The notes: generated from the sequence alone by a model not told the origin. Shown: positions 11,264 to 21,480, counted from the stretch's first letter. The stretch: DNA of 64,000 nucleotides from Acinetobacter pullicarnis (GCF_006352475.1 NZ_VCMZ01000001.1:1488001-1552000); one strand, 5' to 3'. Program-made: numbers and translations.

Positions 11264-14095
11264 TCAGCCTGAGGTCGTTGGCGTACTTTCAACCGCAGGA
11301 CTGCTGGGTTTTCTGCTCCGTTTAGGCTTGATTCCTGCTGCCGCTTTTTCGGCAGGGGTGTCGACAGCAACTGGATCTGGCACTTCACTTTTTTCAGGCG
11401 CAGGACTGCTGGGTTTTCTGCTTCGTTTAGGCTTGGCCACAATCTCAGTTTTTTCGGCAGGGATATCGACAACAACTGGATCTGACGTTTCAGTTTTTTC
11501 AGATTTCTCTGTTTTTTCTGACTTTGCCGCCTTTTCTGCTTTGGCTGCTTTCTCGGCTTTGGATTTTTTCTTCTTTTTCTTTTTCGGAACGATTTCGAGT
11601 TGTGCCCCGTCTTCGATCGCTTGCCAATATTCGAGTTGCGCCATTACCGCAGCATAGATTGAACCTTTGCAATAACGACCTTTTTTGTCGAGGTTGCCGA
11701 CAGGGCGGGCCATTAAAATTTCAAGGGCTTGATCAATGGTGTTAACTGCTTGAATGTGGAACTGTCCAGCTTCGACAGCATCAATCACATCTTGACGTAG
11801 CATCAAATGTTGCATGTTTTGCCGTGGAATAATCACACCTTGCTTGGCAGTCAGTCCTTGCAATTTACAAGCATCAAAGAAGCCTTCAATTTTTGCATTG
11901 ACGCCACCAATGGGCTGTACTTGACCCAATTGGTTCATTGAACCGGTTATCGCCCAAGACTGATCAATCGGCAGTTGGCTAATTGCTGAAATAAGCGCTG
12001 AAAGCTCAGCCACCGTCGCACTATCACCATCGACTTGACCATAACTTTGCTCAAAGGCAAGTGCAGCAGAGAAATGTAAGATCTGTGCGCGGCCAAAATG
12101 GGCTTTTAGGAAGCTAGACATCAACAACACGCCTTTGGCATGTAGAGAGCCACCCAGTTCGACACTGCGCTCGATATCGAGGATATCCCCACCACCTTGA
12201 TAGACTGAGGCGGTCAAGCGCGAAGGCAGGCCAAATTCGACATCGGCATATTGAATGACCGAGAGTGCATTAATCTGACCAAGGCGATGACCACGGGTTT
12301 CAATCAATTGCGTACCACGCGACAGATCTTGCCAATACAGCTCACGTAAATAGCCTAAGCGATATTGGCGATGTTTAAGTGCGGTATTGATATGCTCTGC
12401 CGAAACCATTTTCTGCCCAGTCTGTGCAGCATGGTGATGTGATTCACGAATTAAATCACCTAGCGTCAATGCATGTAGGGACAATGAGCTTTGGTCTTCG
12501 GCTTGACGGCTTGAATCGGTGAGCAGGGCTGCCAATGCAGAGCGATCAAAGGGCAACAACTTATCTTGTTGCACATAATCGGCAATCAACTGCATATAGG
12601 CTTGTTCGTTGTCTTCATTGCGTTGCAAGGTATCGGTAAAATCGGCACGGATTTTAAATACACTGCCAAGCTCAGGTTCAAGCTCTAAAATTTCATAGTA
12701 AATTTCAGGTTCAGCCAACAGCACCACTTTCATTTGTAGTGGAATGGCTTCAGGCTCAATTGAAATACTGCCCGTCAAAGTCAGCATATGCTCTAAAGAC
12801 GACAGTTTTAACTGACCTGATTTCAAGGCGCGTTTTAAGCCTTGCCATGCATAGGGCTGTTCCAGTAGTTGCTCTGCTTCTAAAATGAGGAAACCACCAT
12901 TCGAACGGTGCAATGCTCCCGGTCGAATGAGAGTGAAATCAGTGGTGATGGTGCCATTGTGTGTGAATTGCTCGACATGACCGAGTAAATTGTAATGGGT
13001 TGGGAAGTCATCGAAGATGACCGGTGCACCCGAGTTAGCACGGTTACTGACCACCACATTACTTTGATAACGTGAAGGAACACGGTTGAAAAGGTTAGAT
13101 GAATATTCTTCTTCATTTTGATCTAAGATCAACTCAACATTGTCGATAATATCATTGGCATAGTGACGTAAGTATTGCTCTAGGCCTTTGACATCTTCAA
13201 ACTTGCTGAGAATCGCATCGGTACGCGGTATCACCACTTGTTTGGCGATATCACGATTTAGTTCTGAAACTTGATCACGCGCATCTTCTTCTAAATGCCC
13301 CAATTGCGAACCGAGACGTTCCAGTTTTTTATCCATGTAACGGATTTTAGAGGCAATGTCGGCACGTTCTTTGGTGGTTAAGGCATTGATTTCTTCTTGA
13401 GAAATTTCCTGTACCTTTTCATCTTTGTAATGAATTGGCACAAAGCAGTGCTCATTGTCTTGGCTAATTAATTTTAAATCGAGATCTTCACCTTCTTTGG
13501 TGAGTTCAATTAAGGCCAGTTGCTGTTCTTTGCCTGTAACCAGTCGAATGCGTTCAATGTGATTGTGATAGGTTTCGGCACTAAAGCGTCGTTCCAGTTG
13601 CTTTACGATGGTTTGCCAAGTTTGATCCAGTTGGGCTTGGAACTTATTGGCTTGACCAGCAGGAAAGCGCAGTGCGATGGGTTGGCGGGCATTTTTAAAA
13701 TTATAAACATAGGCCCAGTCATCTGGCGTCGGCATATTCTTGGCATGTTGTTGTAGCAAGCGCTTGATCATGGTGCGCTTACCTAGGCCAGCAGTCCCGA
13801 CTGCAAAAATATTATAGCCTGAGTAGGGCAGTGCAATACCGGCTTCAACTGAAGCGCGGGCACGGTCTTGCCCTAAAAAATTATTCAGTGGTTTTAAACG
13901 ACGTGTCGAACTTGGAATCGAATCAAAAGCGGGTGTATGCGTCAGTTGAGCTGCTTTCAGTGCTGTTTGAGTTAAAGTACTGTGGATAATTGGCTGCTCA
14001 AAGACGCTTGGTAATAAATTTTCATGAATAGGCAGCGATGTTGTTATGGTGGTCGCAAGAGTATCTGAGTTAATTTGATCGTGTTTCTGGGCCAC
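11264..14095 (-). CDS. Lon-family ATP-dependent protease (LonB/YcbZ type) with lysine-rich C-terminal tail
   Basis: 943 residues. An AAA module carries the Walker A motif at residues 100-108 (GTAGLGKRT), with a long coiled segment inserted between the Walker motifs. The C-terminal Lon protease domain has the Ser-Lys dyad S692 (GDSATVAE) and K735 (VNAKIEG), 43 residues apart as in classical Lon. This fits the YcbZ/LonH branch, whose cellular role is poorly known. After about residue 835 comes a 108-residue tail absent from E. coli YcbZ: a run of seven lysines, then Ala-Glu-Lys repeats, then two near-identical copies ending in KPKRSRKPSSPA. The gene is monocistronic; ampG diverges from it. Confidence 0.9.
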   Translation of the reverse strand: MAQKHDQINSDTLATTITTSLPIHENLLPSVFEQPIIHSTLTQTALKAAQLTHTPAFDSIPSSTRRLKPLNNFLGQDRARASVEAGIALPYSGYNIFAVGTAGLGKRTMIKRLLQQHAKNMPTPDDWAYVYNFKNARQPIALRFPAGQANKFQAQLDQTWQTIVKQLERRFSAETYHNHIERIRLVTGKEQQLALIELTKEGEDLDLKLISQDNEHCFVPIHYKDEKVQEISQEEINALTTKERADIASKIRYMDKKLERLGSQLGHLEEDARDQVSELNRDIAKQVVIPRTDAILSKFEDVKGLEQYLRHYANDIIDNVELILDQNEEEYSSNLFNRVPSRYQSNVVVSNRANSGAPVIFDDFPTHYNLLGHVEQFTHNGTITTDFTLIRPGALHRSNGGFLILEAEQLLEQPYAWQGLKRALKSGQLKLSSLEHMLTLTGSISIEPEAIPLQMKVVLLAEPEIYYEILELEPELGSVFKIRADFTDTLQRNEDNEQAYMQLIADYVQQDKLLPFDRSALAALLTDSSRQAEDQSSLSLHALTLGDLIRESHHHAAQTGQKMVSAEHINTALKHRQYRLGYLRELYWQDLSRGTQLIETRGHRLGQINALSVIQYADVEFGLPSRLTASVYQGGGDILDIERSVELGGSLHAKGVLLMSSFLKAHFGRAQILHFSAALAFEQSYGQVDGDSATVAELSALISAISQLPIDQSWAITGSMNQLGQVQPIGGVNAKIEGFFDACKLQGLTAKQGVIIPRQNMQHLMLRQDVIDAVEAGQFHIQAVNTIDQALEILMARPVGNLDKKGRYCKGSIYAAVMAQLEYWQAIEDGAQLEIVPKKKKKKKSKAEKAAKAEKAAKSEKTEKSEKTETSDPVVVDIPAEKTEIVAKPKRSRKPSSPAPEKSEVPDPVAVDTPAEKAAAGIKPKRSRKPSSPAVESTPTTSG

Positions 14096-14287
14096 AGGTG
14101 AAATCCAAAACTAAAGTACGGTTGAAAAGTTAAAGGTATACAGGTTTAAGCAAAAAATTCAAGCAATGCATGCGGAATAATTGTGATTTCACTAGGATTG
14201 AGCGCAATCAATGCATAAAAACATTGAATCTCTGTGGATTAAAAGGTTGAATAGCACTATTTAATTTGTGACGAAAATAACAAGCCA

Positions 14288-16513
14288 ATGACAACGCAAC
14301 GTTCAAGTTGGGCATCTGCCTTTAAGGCATTTTTAGATCGCCGTGCCCTGATTATGCTCTTCCTCGGATTTTCTGCTGGGGTACCGATTCTACTTATATT
14401 TTCGAGCCTATCTTTGTGGCTTGGCGAGGCAGGCATTGATAAAAGTGCGGTGACATTTTTTAGTTGGGCAGCGCTTGGCTATTCTTTTAAGTTTATTTGG
14501 GCACCACTGGTGGATGAGTTGCCTGTGCCATATTTAACGAAAAAATTAGGTCGTCGTCGAGCATGGCTATTCATTGCACAGTGCATGATTATCTGCGCGA
14601 TTTGTATTATGGCATTTACCAATCCAGCCTTAAAACAACCGATTAATTATATTTTAAGTTTTGCTGGCCTACATATTCCAATTCATATAGAAAATTGGTC
14701 TATTGTGCAAATGGCGATGGGTGCCGTATTGCTTGGTTTCTCCGGTGCAACCCAAGATATTGTGATTGATGCTTATCGTATTGAGTTGGCCGAAACTGAA
14801 ATGCAGACGATTTTGGCATCAACCTATAATGCGGGTTACCGTATTGGCATGATCACTGCGGGCGCGGGTGCCTTATTTCTGGCGGCGTATTTAGGAACGG
14901 CCAAAGGCAACTATATTTACGAAGCGTGGCAATATACTTATTTAGCGATGGCTGGGGTCATGCTGGTGGGAATTATCACCACATTGTCTATTCGTGAACC
15001 ACAAGTTGATCGCATTTATAAAGAATATAAACGCACAGATTATTATCGCCTGATTCTGGTGTTTATCTCAGCGCTACTGAGCTTTATTATTTATTATGTT
15101 TATTCTGCAGATCTATTTGATGCCATTCAGGCAAGTTTAAATATCAAGGACAGCTTCTTAAAGTTTATCTTTGAAGCCATTCGTTTTATCAGTGCTGGTG
15201 CATTGGCTGTTCTCGTTGCTTTTCTTCTGGTGAAAAAAGGTGTTGTAAATCAGCAGATGGCCTATGAAACTTGGGTTAGCCCTATTGCGGATTTCTTTAA
15301 ACGCTATGGCGCCAAGCTTGCATTGGTTTTACTCTTATTAATTGGTTTCTATCGCATTTCCGATATTATCGCGGGTGTGATTTCAAATGTGTTCTATCAA
15401 GATTTAAACTTTAGCAAAGAACAAATCGCTGAAGCCGTTAAAGTTTATGGGGTCGTTTTTACCTTGATGGGCGGCTTTTTGGGTGGGTTGTTGGCGCAAC
15501 GCATGAACATTATGAAGCTGATGTTTGTCGGTGCAATTTTGGCCAGCTCCACCAACTTAATTTTTATTGGATTGGTTAAGTCAGGACAACCCTTGTCTGA
15601 CGTACAGGTTCAAATTGGCTCAAAAACCTATCAGGTTGCACCAGATGAGGTTGGGTATTTTAAACTGAATGTGGATCGCGAGGTGCTCTTACAGTCCAAT
15701 CAAGTTGAGGTGACAACACAGTTTAAAGATGATAGTGCTTCTAAATTTAGTACGGTCTTGCCCTATTTAAAGCAAAGCAGACAGGCACAGATTTTACTGT
15801 TGCCAATCACACCCAATCAGCAGCTTTCTACTGCTGATTTAAAACAAAGTGTGGTGGTGAAGGGGCAGTTGAATGGTGTTGATTTAGCAAAAATAAATAA
15901 AGATCAAAGTATTGAGTTTGTGCTTGATCAGAAAAAATATCCTGCAAAAGTAGATGACCAAGGTGGCTTTAGTGCTGCAATTAATGGTGAGGCTTTAGCC
16001 AAAGCCAAACATAAGCAATTAACTTTGAGTGTTACTGATCCTGTTTTAAAGGGTGCTGCAGAAAAATTGGCGTTAAATTATCAAGTCACCAATCAAACCC
16101 AGCAGGATAAAATCTCGATTGATGTACAGCCACTGACCGCTGTTGCTTTCGATGCCGCAGGGCCTGTAGAAATTCAAGGTAAAGTGATTAAAGCTTACAG
16201 CTCACTTTGGCTGTATTTTGCGATTATTCTAGACAATTTGGCTTCTGGTTTTGCGGGTGCTGCATTTATTGCATTTTTGTCGAGTCTGACCAGTGTGTCA
16301 TTTACTGCGGTACAATATGCGATTTTCAGTTCATTAATGACACTGACACCTAAGATTTTGGGCGGATATTCGGGAACAATTGTGACGAATATTGGCTATC
16401 CGAAGTTCTTTTTTATGACCACTTTGATTGGTATTCCAATTTTGATTTTAGTGGTTTGGGTAGCACGATTGTTAAAAGCACATTCAAATACGACATCAAC
16501 GAGAGGTGAATAA
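14288..16513 (+). CDS. ampG: AmpG-family muropeptide MFS permease with a large inserted domain
   Basis: AmpG imports anhydro-muropeptides for cell-wall recycling and feeds the signal that induces chromosomal AmpC. Residues 1-435 and 650-741 carry the AmpG-like membrane helices ([34 protein letters not shown]). Between them, from roughly residue 437 to 640, is a soluble, mostly beta-predicted segment with repeated Gln/Lys/Asp-rich strands, which makes the protein 741 residues instead of about 490. The gene stops one base before the gloA start, so the two are co-transcribed. The start ATG 14288 has only a weak ribosome-binding site. Confidence 0.88.
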   Translation: MTTQRSSWASAFKAFLDRRALIMLFLGFSAGVPILLIFSSLSLWLGEAGIDKSAVTFFSWAALGYSFKFIWAPLVDELPVPYLTKKLGRRRAWLFIAQCMIICAICIMAFTNPALKQPINYILSFAGLHIPIHIENWSIVQMAMGAVLLGFSGATQDIVIDAYRIELAETEMQTILASTYNAGYRIGMITAGAGALFLAAYLGTAKGNYIYEAWQYTYLAMAGVMLVGIITTLSIREPQVDRIYKEYKRTDYYRLILVFISALLSFIIYYVYSADLFDAIQASLNIKDSFLKFIFEAIRFISAGALAVLVAFLLVKKGVVNQQMAYETWVSPIADFFKRYGAKLALVLLLLIGFYRISDIIAGVISNVFYQDLNFSKEQIAEAVKVYGVVFTLMGGFLGGLLAQRMNIMKLMFVGAILASSTNLIFIGLVKSGQPLSDVQVQIGSKTYQVAPDEVGYFKLNVDREVLLQSNQVEVTTQFKDDSASKFSTVLPYLKQSRQAQILLLPITPNQQLSTADLKQSVVVKGQLNGVDLAKINKDQSIEFVLDQKKYPAKVDDQGGFSAAINGEALAKAKHKQLTLSVTDPVLKGAAEKLALNYQVTNQTQQDKISIDVQPLTAVAFDAAGPVEIQGKVIKAYSSLWLYFAIILDNLASGFAGAAFIAFLSSLTSVSFTAVQYAIFSSLMTLTPKILGGYSGTIVTNIGYPKFFFMTTLIGIPILILVVWVARLLKAHSNTTSTRGE

Positions 16514-16514
16514 T

Positions 16515-16913
16515 ATGCGTATGCTGCATACCATGTTGCGTGTAGGCAACTTAGAACAGTCTTTGGCGTTCTATACTGAGGTGCTTGGTATGACCTTACT
16601 TCGTAAAAATGATTATCCTGAAGGGCGTTTTACCTTGGCTTTTGTGGGCTATGGCGAAGAACAGAACCATACCGTTCTAGAGCTTACCCATAACTGGGAC
16701 ACCAGCAGCTATGAGCTTGGGAATGCCTATGGACATATCGCGATTGGGGTTGATGATGCCTATGCTGCCTGTGAAGAAATTAAGGCGCGCGGTGGTAAAG
16801 TGGTTCGTGAAGCAGGGCCAATGAAGGCTGGCGTGACAGTGATTGCTTTCGTTGAAGATCCGGATGGTTATAAGGTTGAACTGATTCAACAAGACCAAAA
16901 TGCACGCAAGTAA
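16515..16913 (+). CDS. gloA: Lactoylglutathione lyase (glyoxalase I)
   Basis: Converts the methylglyoxal-glutathione hemithioacetal to S-lactoylglutathione. The 132-residue protein has the Ni/Zn ligands of the family: H5 (RMLHTMLRV), a glutamate in VLELTHNW, a histidine in YGHIAIGV and the C-terminal glutamate in KVELIQQ. ATG 16515 lies 8 bases after GAGAGG and starts the family N-terminus MRMLHTML; a GTG 9 bases earlier would overlap that site. It sits directly behind ampG. Confidence 0.97.
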   Translation: MRMLHTMLRVGNLEQSLAFYTEVLGMTLLRKNDYPEGRFTLAFVGYGEEQNHTVLELTHNWDTSSYELGNAYGHIAIGVDDAYAACEEIKARGGKVVREAGPMKAGVTVIAFVEDPDGYKVELIQQDQNARK

Positions 16914-16979
16914 TTGATTTAATGAAGTGTGTAGTAAATAAATATTGAACATTTTGTTCAAGAAATAGCTTTATCTATC

Positions 16980-17036
16980 AAGCTTAGTAAGATACAAGTT
17001 TATCAAACGATAAAAATATCTTGCTAAGCTTTTTTA
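16980..17036 (+). terminator. Terminator after gloA
   Basis: A 15-base imperfect inverted repeat (16980-16994 with 17017-17031, one mismatch, core AAGCTTAG/CTAAGCTT) with a 22-base loop, followed by a T-run. The loop is long for a classical terminator. Confidence 0.65.
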
Positions 17037-17063
17037 TCGCTATAACAAATACAGGATGTAATC

Positions 17064-18077
17064 ATGTTAAAACTCTTAGCGCTCGATCGTTTTACCATCT
17101 CACTGTTTATTATGGTGGCTTTGGCAACATTCTTGCCAGTACATGGTCAAGCCGCGAGTATTTTTTCGGTTGTGACCAATATTGCGATCGCAATACTGTT
17201 CTTTTTACATGGGGCGAAGCTATCGCGTCAGGCGATTGTAGAGGGGGTTTTACACTGGAAATTGCATACCTTGGTTTTTGCAATTACCTTTGCACTCTTT
17301 CCATTGTTAGGCCTGTTGGCGAAGCCGATTCTTGAGCCGATGTTAGGACAGCAATTGTATTGGGGCTTTCTGTTTATGTGCTTTTTGCCATCAACCGTGC
17401 AGTCTTCAATTGCCTTTACCTCAGTTGCGCGTGGTAATGTCGCAGCAGCAGTATGTAGTGCTTCCTTTTCCAACTTAGTCGGTATGTTTATTACCCCAGT
17501 CTTGGTTAGTTTCTTTATCTTTGGTCAGTCAAAACATAATTATGATCCGACTTCATCAATTATTGAAATTACCTTATTGCTGTTGGTGCCATTTATTGCA
17601 GGTCAAGTACTGCGCCCATACGTTTTTCCATTGATGCAGAAAGCTCCAAGCATTGTACGAAACTTTGATCAGGGCACAATTTTATTGGTGGTATATGGTG
17701 CTTTTAGTGGTGCTGTTGTCGCTGGTTTATGGCATCAAGTCAGTGGGCTGACTTTGCTGTATTTGACTATTGCATGTTCAGTTCTACTCACCATTATCAT
17801 GCTATTGTCGCTGTATATACCCAAATGGTGTGGCTTCAATAAAGCTGATCAAATCACGGTGTTTTTCTGTGGTTCAAAGAAAACCTTGGCCAGTGGCGTA
17901 CCGATGGCACAAATTTTATTTGCAGGCCAACCTTTGGGCATGATCGTGCTACCGATTATGATTTTCCACCAAATTCAACTGATGGTGTGCGGTATTATTG
18001 CCAATCACTGGGCGCGTCAGCAGGAGCAAGCAGAAGAGCAACTTGCACAACAGCCCGAAGATTCGGTGAAGTATTAA
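17064..18077 (+). CDS. Bile acid:sodium symporter-like transporter (YfeH family)
   Basis: 337 residues, ten predicted membrane helices, very few charged residues. The sequence matches the SBF-like (PF13593) branch typified by E. coli YfeH: LFFLHGAKLSRQAI near the N-terminus and FFCGSKKTLASGVPMAQ in the second half, the latter corresponding to the family's Na+/substrate region. The substrate is unknown. The C-terminus ends in a Gln/Glu-rich cytoplasmic tail. It stands alone between gloA and rpmE. Confidence 0.9.
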   Translation: MLKLLALDRFTISLFIMVALATFLPVHGQAASIFSVVTNIAIAILFFLHGAKLSRQAIVEGVLHWKLHTLVFAITFALFPLLGLLAKPILEPMLGQQLYWGFLFMCFLPSTVQSSIAFTSVARGNVAAAVCSASFSNLVGMFITPVLVSFFIFGQSKHNYDPTSSIIEITLLLLVPFIAGQVLRPYVFPLMQKAPSIVRNFDQGTILLVVYGAFSGAVVAGLWHQVSGLTLLYLTIACSVLLTIIMLLSLYIPKWCGFNKADQITVFFCGSKKTLASGVPMAQILFAGQPLGMIVLPIMIFHQIQLMVCGIIANHWARQQEQAEEQLAQQPEDSVKY

Positions 18078-18101
18078 CTCGCATTCACGATTTAGTTGGC
18101 G

Positions 18102-18107
18102 TATAAT
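18102..18107 (+). promoter_or_regulatory. Probable -10 element giving rpmE a leader of about 190 bases
   Basis: TATAAT follows the transporter stop codon closely and precedes the rpmE start by about 200 bases. No clear -35 hexamer is seen. If used, the rpmE mRNA would have a long 5' leader; L31 mRNA leaders are autoregulatory sites in E. coli. Confidence 0.4.
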
Positions 18108-18308
18108 CTTGCCCACTTGTTGTGCTTTGCCCTGACACGAATGTCTCGGTGGGCCAAGAGAAATGGTCTGTTGTGGTGTTGATCTGCTGATTCTATGAAC
18201 ATGTTCTTTGAGTTGGCGTTCCTTGACTTGAATAAGTGTTACTTAAAGAGTCGAGAGTGATCAATTGCGATGACAGCTGAACCTTTCTTCATTAGGAGTT
18301 AATCGACC

Positions 18309-18536
18309 ATGCGCGCCGATATTCACCCAAAATACGAAACACTTGTTGCAACTTGTTCATGTGGTAACGTGATTGAAACCCGTTCTGCAATTGGTAAAGA
18401 AACCATTTACCTAGACGTATGTTCTGCATGCCACCCATTCTATACTGGTAAACAAAAGAATGTGGACACTGGCGGTCGTATCGACAAGTTCAAACAACGT
18501 TTTGCTGGTATGTCACGTTCTATCAAACGCGACTAA
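18309..18536 (+). CDS. rpmE: 50S ribosomal protein L31, zinc-binding type
   Basis: 75 residues with four zinc-ligand cysteines, C16, C18, C38 and C41 (ATCSCGN and [14 protein letters not shown]). This is the zinc-containing (C+) form, RpmE, not the zinc-free RpmE2 paralogue. L31 bridges the two ribosomal subunits. The ribosome-binding site TTAGGAG lies 11 bases before the ATG. Confidence 0.98.
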   Translation: MRADIHPKYETLVATCSCGNVIETRSAIGKETIYLDVCSACHPFYTGKQKNVDTGGRIDKFKQRFAGMSRSIKRD

Positions 18537-18552
18537 TCCACAGCGTAAAAAG

Positions 18553-18576
18553 AAACGGGCATTTGCCCGTTTTTTT
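18553..18576 (+). terminator. Intrinsic terminator of rpmE
   Basis: An 8-bp stem AAACGGGC/GCCCGTTT with a 4-base ATTT loop and a T-run, 17 bases past the stop codon. Confidence 0.92.
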
Positions 18577-18763
18577 GTGCCTGCGTATTTTGTCTTTGTG
18601 CATTTGTTCGAAGGTTTGCTTGTAATTCCTATATTGAATTTCACTTACTGAAGCATCAATCATGGTGCAATTGAAACATAATCATGGTCTAACGCGCGCT
18701 TTTATTGGTGAGAATATAGATACTTTAAGTGGAGTTCTCACTGTTATTTTCGCATAACACCTT

Positions 18764-19747
18764 TTATGTTAGGTGGGGTTGATTATCGTCATTTTTGATC
18801 CCAAAAGATTTTCTCCATGCTTGAGGGCTTGTGCCATATTTTTCACGAAAATTTTTTCTAAATGACACGGTATTATTAAAACCTGAAAGCTCGGTTATCT
18901 TTTCGATAGACAAGTTTGTCATTTCTAAGAGTTCGCAGCTTAATCTAATTCTTTCAGTATTCAGCCAATCGACTAACGTCATACCTGTAGCTTTCTTAAA
19001 ATGCCGTGTGAACGTTCTACGTGTCATATATGTCCGTTTAGCTAGGCCTTCAATCGTATGTTGTATAGCTAAATTTTTTCTTAAAAAATCAAGTAACAGA
19101 TTAATTTGTGCATCTTGGCTCGATTCTGCTACTGGCTGTTCAATAAATTGAGCTTGTCCACCTTCACGATGAGGTGGTATGACCATTACTCTAGAAACTT
19201 TATTCGCAATTTTTGCATTATAGATTTCACGTACCAAGTACAGACAGCAGTCTAACGCTGCGCCTGTTCCAGCAGAGGTGACAATTCTTTGATCTTCTAC
19301 ATACAGGGCATCACGATCAAGCTGAACCTGTGGAAATCGCTCACTGAAATCTTGTTCAGCCATCCAGTGCGTAGCTGCTTTTTTATGGTCAAGTAAACCA
19401 GCATATGCCAATGCATAAGTTCCATAGCATAACCCTACGATTCTAATTTTAGTCTGATATGCCCAATTTAGAGAATCAATAAGTACTTGTTCAGGCTTGT
19501 GATTAAAATCATCCCATCCCGGAATAATAATGAGATCCGACTCTTTAATAAGTTCGATTCCAGCATCAGGGATAATCAGTATAGATTGTTCTGTTTTTAC
19601 GGGTTGGCCATCTATAGAAAAAATTTTAAGGTCAAATAAAGGTTTATCTTCAATTTTAATATTGAAGATAATGTGGGGAATAGAGAAGTGAAATGGATTT
19701 ATATTTGGATAAACGAACAATCCAATCACTGGTATTGGTATAGCCAT
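18764..19747 (-). CDS. GlxA-type transcriptional regulator (DJ-1/PfpI domain plus AraC helix-turn-helix)
   Basis: 327 residues. Residues 1-190 form a DJ-1/PfpI-like domain with the nucleophile-elbow cysteine in GLCYGTYALA. Residues about 220-310 are a double AraC/XylS helix-turn-helix (MTRRTFTRHFKKATGMT and ELSGFNNTVSFRKNFREKYG). GlxA-like regulators sense small metabolites through the first domain. It faces the metallo-beta-lactamase-fold gene across a 132-base shared promoter region, so it most likely controls that gene and the cysteine hydrolase behind it. The inducer is unknown. Confidence 0.92.
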   Translation of the reverse strand: MAIPIPVIGLFVYPNINPFHFSIPHIIFNIKIEDKPLFDLKIFSIDGQPVKTEQSILIIPDAGIELIKESDLIIIPGWDDFNHKPEQVLIDSLNWAYQTKIRIVGLCYGTYALAYAGLLDHKKAATHWMAEQDFSERFPQVQLDRDALYVEDQRIVTSAGTGAALDCCLYLVREIYNAKIANKVSRVMVIPPHREGGQAQFIEQPVAESSQDAQINLLLDFLRKNLAIQHTIEGLAKRTYMTRRTFTRHFKKATGMTLVDWLNTERIRLSCELLEMTNLSIEKITELSGFNNTVSFRKNFREKYGTSPQAWRKSFGIKNDDNQPHLT

Positions 19748-19879
19748 TTAACCTACCTCTCTAAAATAATGAATATAGCATGTTGTCCCAATAGTTTCGA
19801 TGATTGTCCTTAAGGACAATTTTTTTGTTTGATGATTTCTCTCATGATTCAAGTATGACTAAATGATTGGATCTGGAAC

Positions 19880-20764
19880 ATGAATAAAATTTTAAGTAGC
19901 TCCGTTATTGCACTCTCTCTAGTAATGGTTTCAGTCAATTTATATGCGAATGATAAGATGGTTCAGCGAGATACCTCTAAAGTTACGCATATACAAGAAA
20001 TTCGCAATGCAACGATTAAAGTAACCTATGCTGATACGACCTTTTTAATTGATCCAATGTTTGCGAAAAAAGGGTCCTATGAGGGTTTTCCAGATACTCA
20101 TCGTAGCTATTTACGTAATCCATTAGTCGATTTACCCGTCAAGCCTGAAATGATTTTAGAAGATGTAGATGCGGTGATCGTGACCCATACACATTTAGAT
20201 CATTGGGATGATGCAGCACAAACCGCTATTCCGAAAAATATACCTTTGTTTGTCCAAAATAAAGAAGACCAAAAAGTCATCCAATTACAAGGTTTTAAAG
20301 ATGTTCGTGTATTAACACAAACAACGTTTGAAGGCATTAAACTGACTAAAATTGGTGGTCAACACGGGACTGATGCCATGTATCGTATTCCTAAACTCAA
20401 AGCTGGATTAGGTGAAGCAATGGGTGTGGTATTTGAAGCTGATGGTCATGAAACGGTTTATGTGGCTGGTGATACCATTTGGCATCCTGAAGTTGATCAA
20501 GCAATTCAATCATTTAAACCAGATGTGATTGTATTAAATACAGGTAACGCTTTGGTTAATGGCTTTAAAGAATCTATTATTATGGGAAGAGAAGATACAC
20601 ATCGCGCAACTCAGAAAGCACCAAATGCTAAAGTGGTTGCTGTCCACATGGATGCAATTAACCATATGTCAGTAACACGTGTTCAGCTTGCAGAATATGT
20701 AAAAGACACTGGGATCCAAGATAAAGTCCTGATTCCAGCTGATGGTGAAACCCTTTCATTTTAA
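19880..20764 (+). CDS. Secreted metallo-beta-lactamase-fold hydrolase (UlaG-like)
   Basis: 294 residues with a signal peptide (residues 1-23, cleavage near LYA-ND). The metal motif H103-T-H105-L-D107-H108 is complete, and further ligands are likely in GGQHGTD, AGDTIWH and the C-terminal VHMDAINHMS. The fold type is that of UlaG-like lactonases and N-acyl-phosphatidylethanolamine phospholipase-like hydrolases. It may act on a lactone or ester in the periplasm; the substrate is not known. The cysteine hydrolase follows 83 bases downstream. Confidence 0.88.
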   Translation: MNKILSSSVIALSLVMVSVNLYANDKMVQRDTSKVTHIQEIRNATIKVTYADTTFLIDPMFAKKGSYEGFPDTHRSYLRNPLVDLPVKPEMILEDVDAVIVTHTHLDHWDDAAQTAIPKNIPLFVQNKEDQKVIQLQGFKDVRVLTQTTFEGIKLTKIGGQHGTDAMYRIPKLKAGLGEAMGVVFEADGHETVYVAGDTIWHPEVDQAIQSFKPDVIVLNTGNALVNGFKESIIMGREDTHRATQKAPNAKVVAVHMDAINHMSVTRVQLAEYVKDTGIQDKVLIPADGETLSF

Positions 20765-20847
20765 GTAGCTTAAAGAAGTGGAATTCTTCCATTTCTTTAA
20801 AACATAAGCCAGAACAAAGCAAATATTAGTTAAATAAAGGAAAAGAT

Positions 20848-21390
20848 ATGTCAAAATCAGTTTTATTAGTTATCGACTTACAAAATGAATATCTACCTAC
20901 AGGTAAATTACCATTGGTAAATATTGAACAAGCTGCTGTTAACGCAGTAAAAGTAATTGCTAAGGCTCGTCAAGAAGGTACTCAGGTGATTCATGTCCAG
21001 CATATTGCGAATGCTGAATCTCCTATATTTGAACCTAACTCAAACGGTATTGAATTTCAGGAGATAGTTAAGCCACAAGCAGATGAAACTGTGGTTATTA
21101 AAAAAAATATCAACGCGTTTTTAAACACTACTCTCAAAGAAATTTTAGATACCAATAAAGTGACTGAGCTCGTCGTGATCGGTGCTATGAGCCATATGTG
21201 TGTTGATGCTGCTGTTCGTGCTGCTTCTGATTTTGGTTATAAGGTAAAAGTGATTCATGATGCTTGTGCAACGCTAGGCTTAGAATTTAATGGCGTCAAA
21301 GTACCTGCTGGCCATGTACATGCAACATTAATGGCCGCTTTTGAATTTGCATATGCTCAAGTTATATCAACTGAAGATTATGTTCGCTAA
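20848..21390 (+). CDS. Cysteine hydrolase of the isochorismatase family
   Basis: 180 residues with the catalytic triad D10 (LLVIDLQNEY), K85 (VIKKNINAF) and C118 (MSHMCVDAAVR), which makes it a nicotinamidase/YcaC-type amide or imine hydrolase rather than a true isochorismatase, which lacks the Cys. The conserved cis-peptide region IGAMSH precedes the Cys. It has a good ribosome-binding site (AAAGGAAAA) and forms a two-gene unit with the metallo-hydrolase under the divergent GlxA-type regulator. Confidence 0.92.
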   Translation: MSKSVLLVIDLQNEYLPTGKLPLVNIEQAAVNAVKVIAKARQEGTQVIHVQHIANAESPIFEPNSNGIEFQEIVKPQADETVVIKKNINAFLNTTLKEILDTNKVTELVVIGAMSHMCVDAAVRAASDFGYKVKVIHDACATLGLEFNGVKVPAGHVHATLMAAFEFAYAQVISTEDYVR

Positions 21391-21480
21391 AGATTAAGAT
21401 TATCTGAAAATAACATAATGCGCGTTATGCGAAATCATGCTTTTATTAAAATATAAATCAATATCTTAAATACTTTATGG

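Noticed and set aside
11232..11657. Open frame on the plus strand, repetitive and Ser/Phe/Leu-rich
   Set aside because: It is the antisense reading of the lysine-rich repeats of the Lon-family tail; no ribosome-binding site and no independent features.
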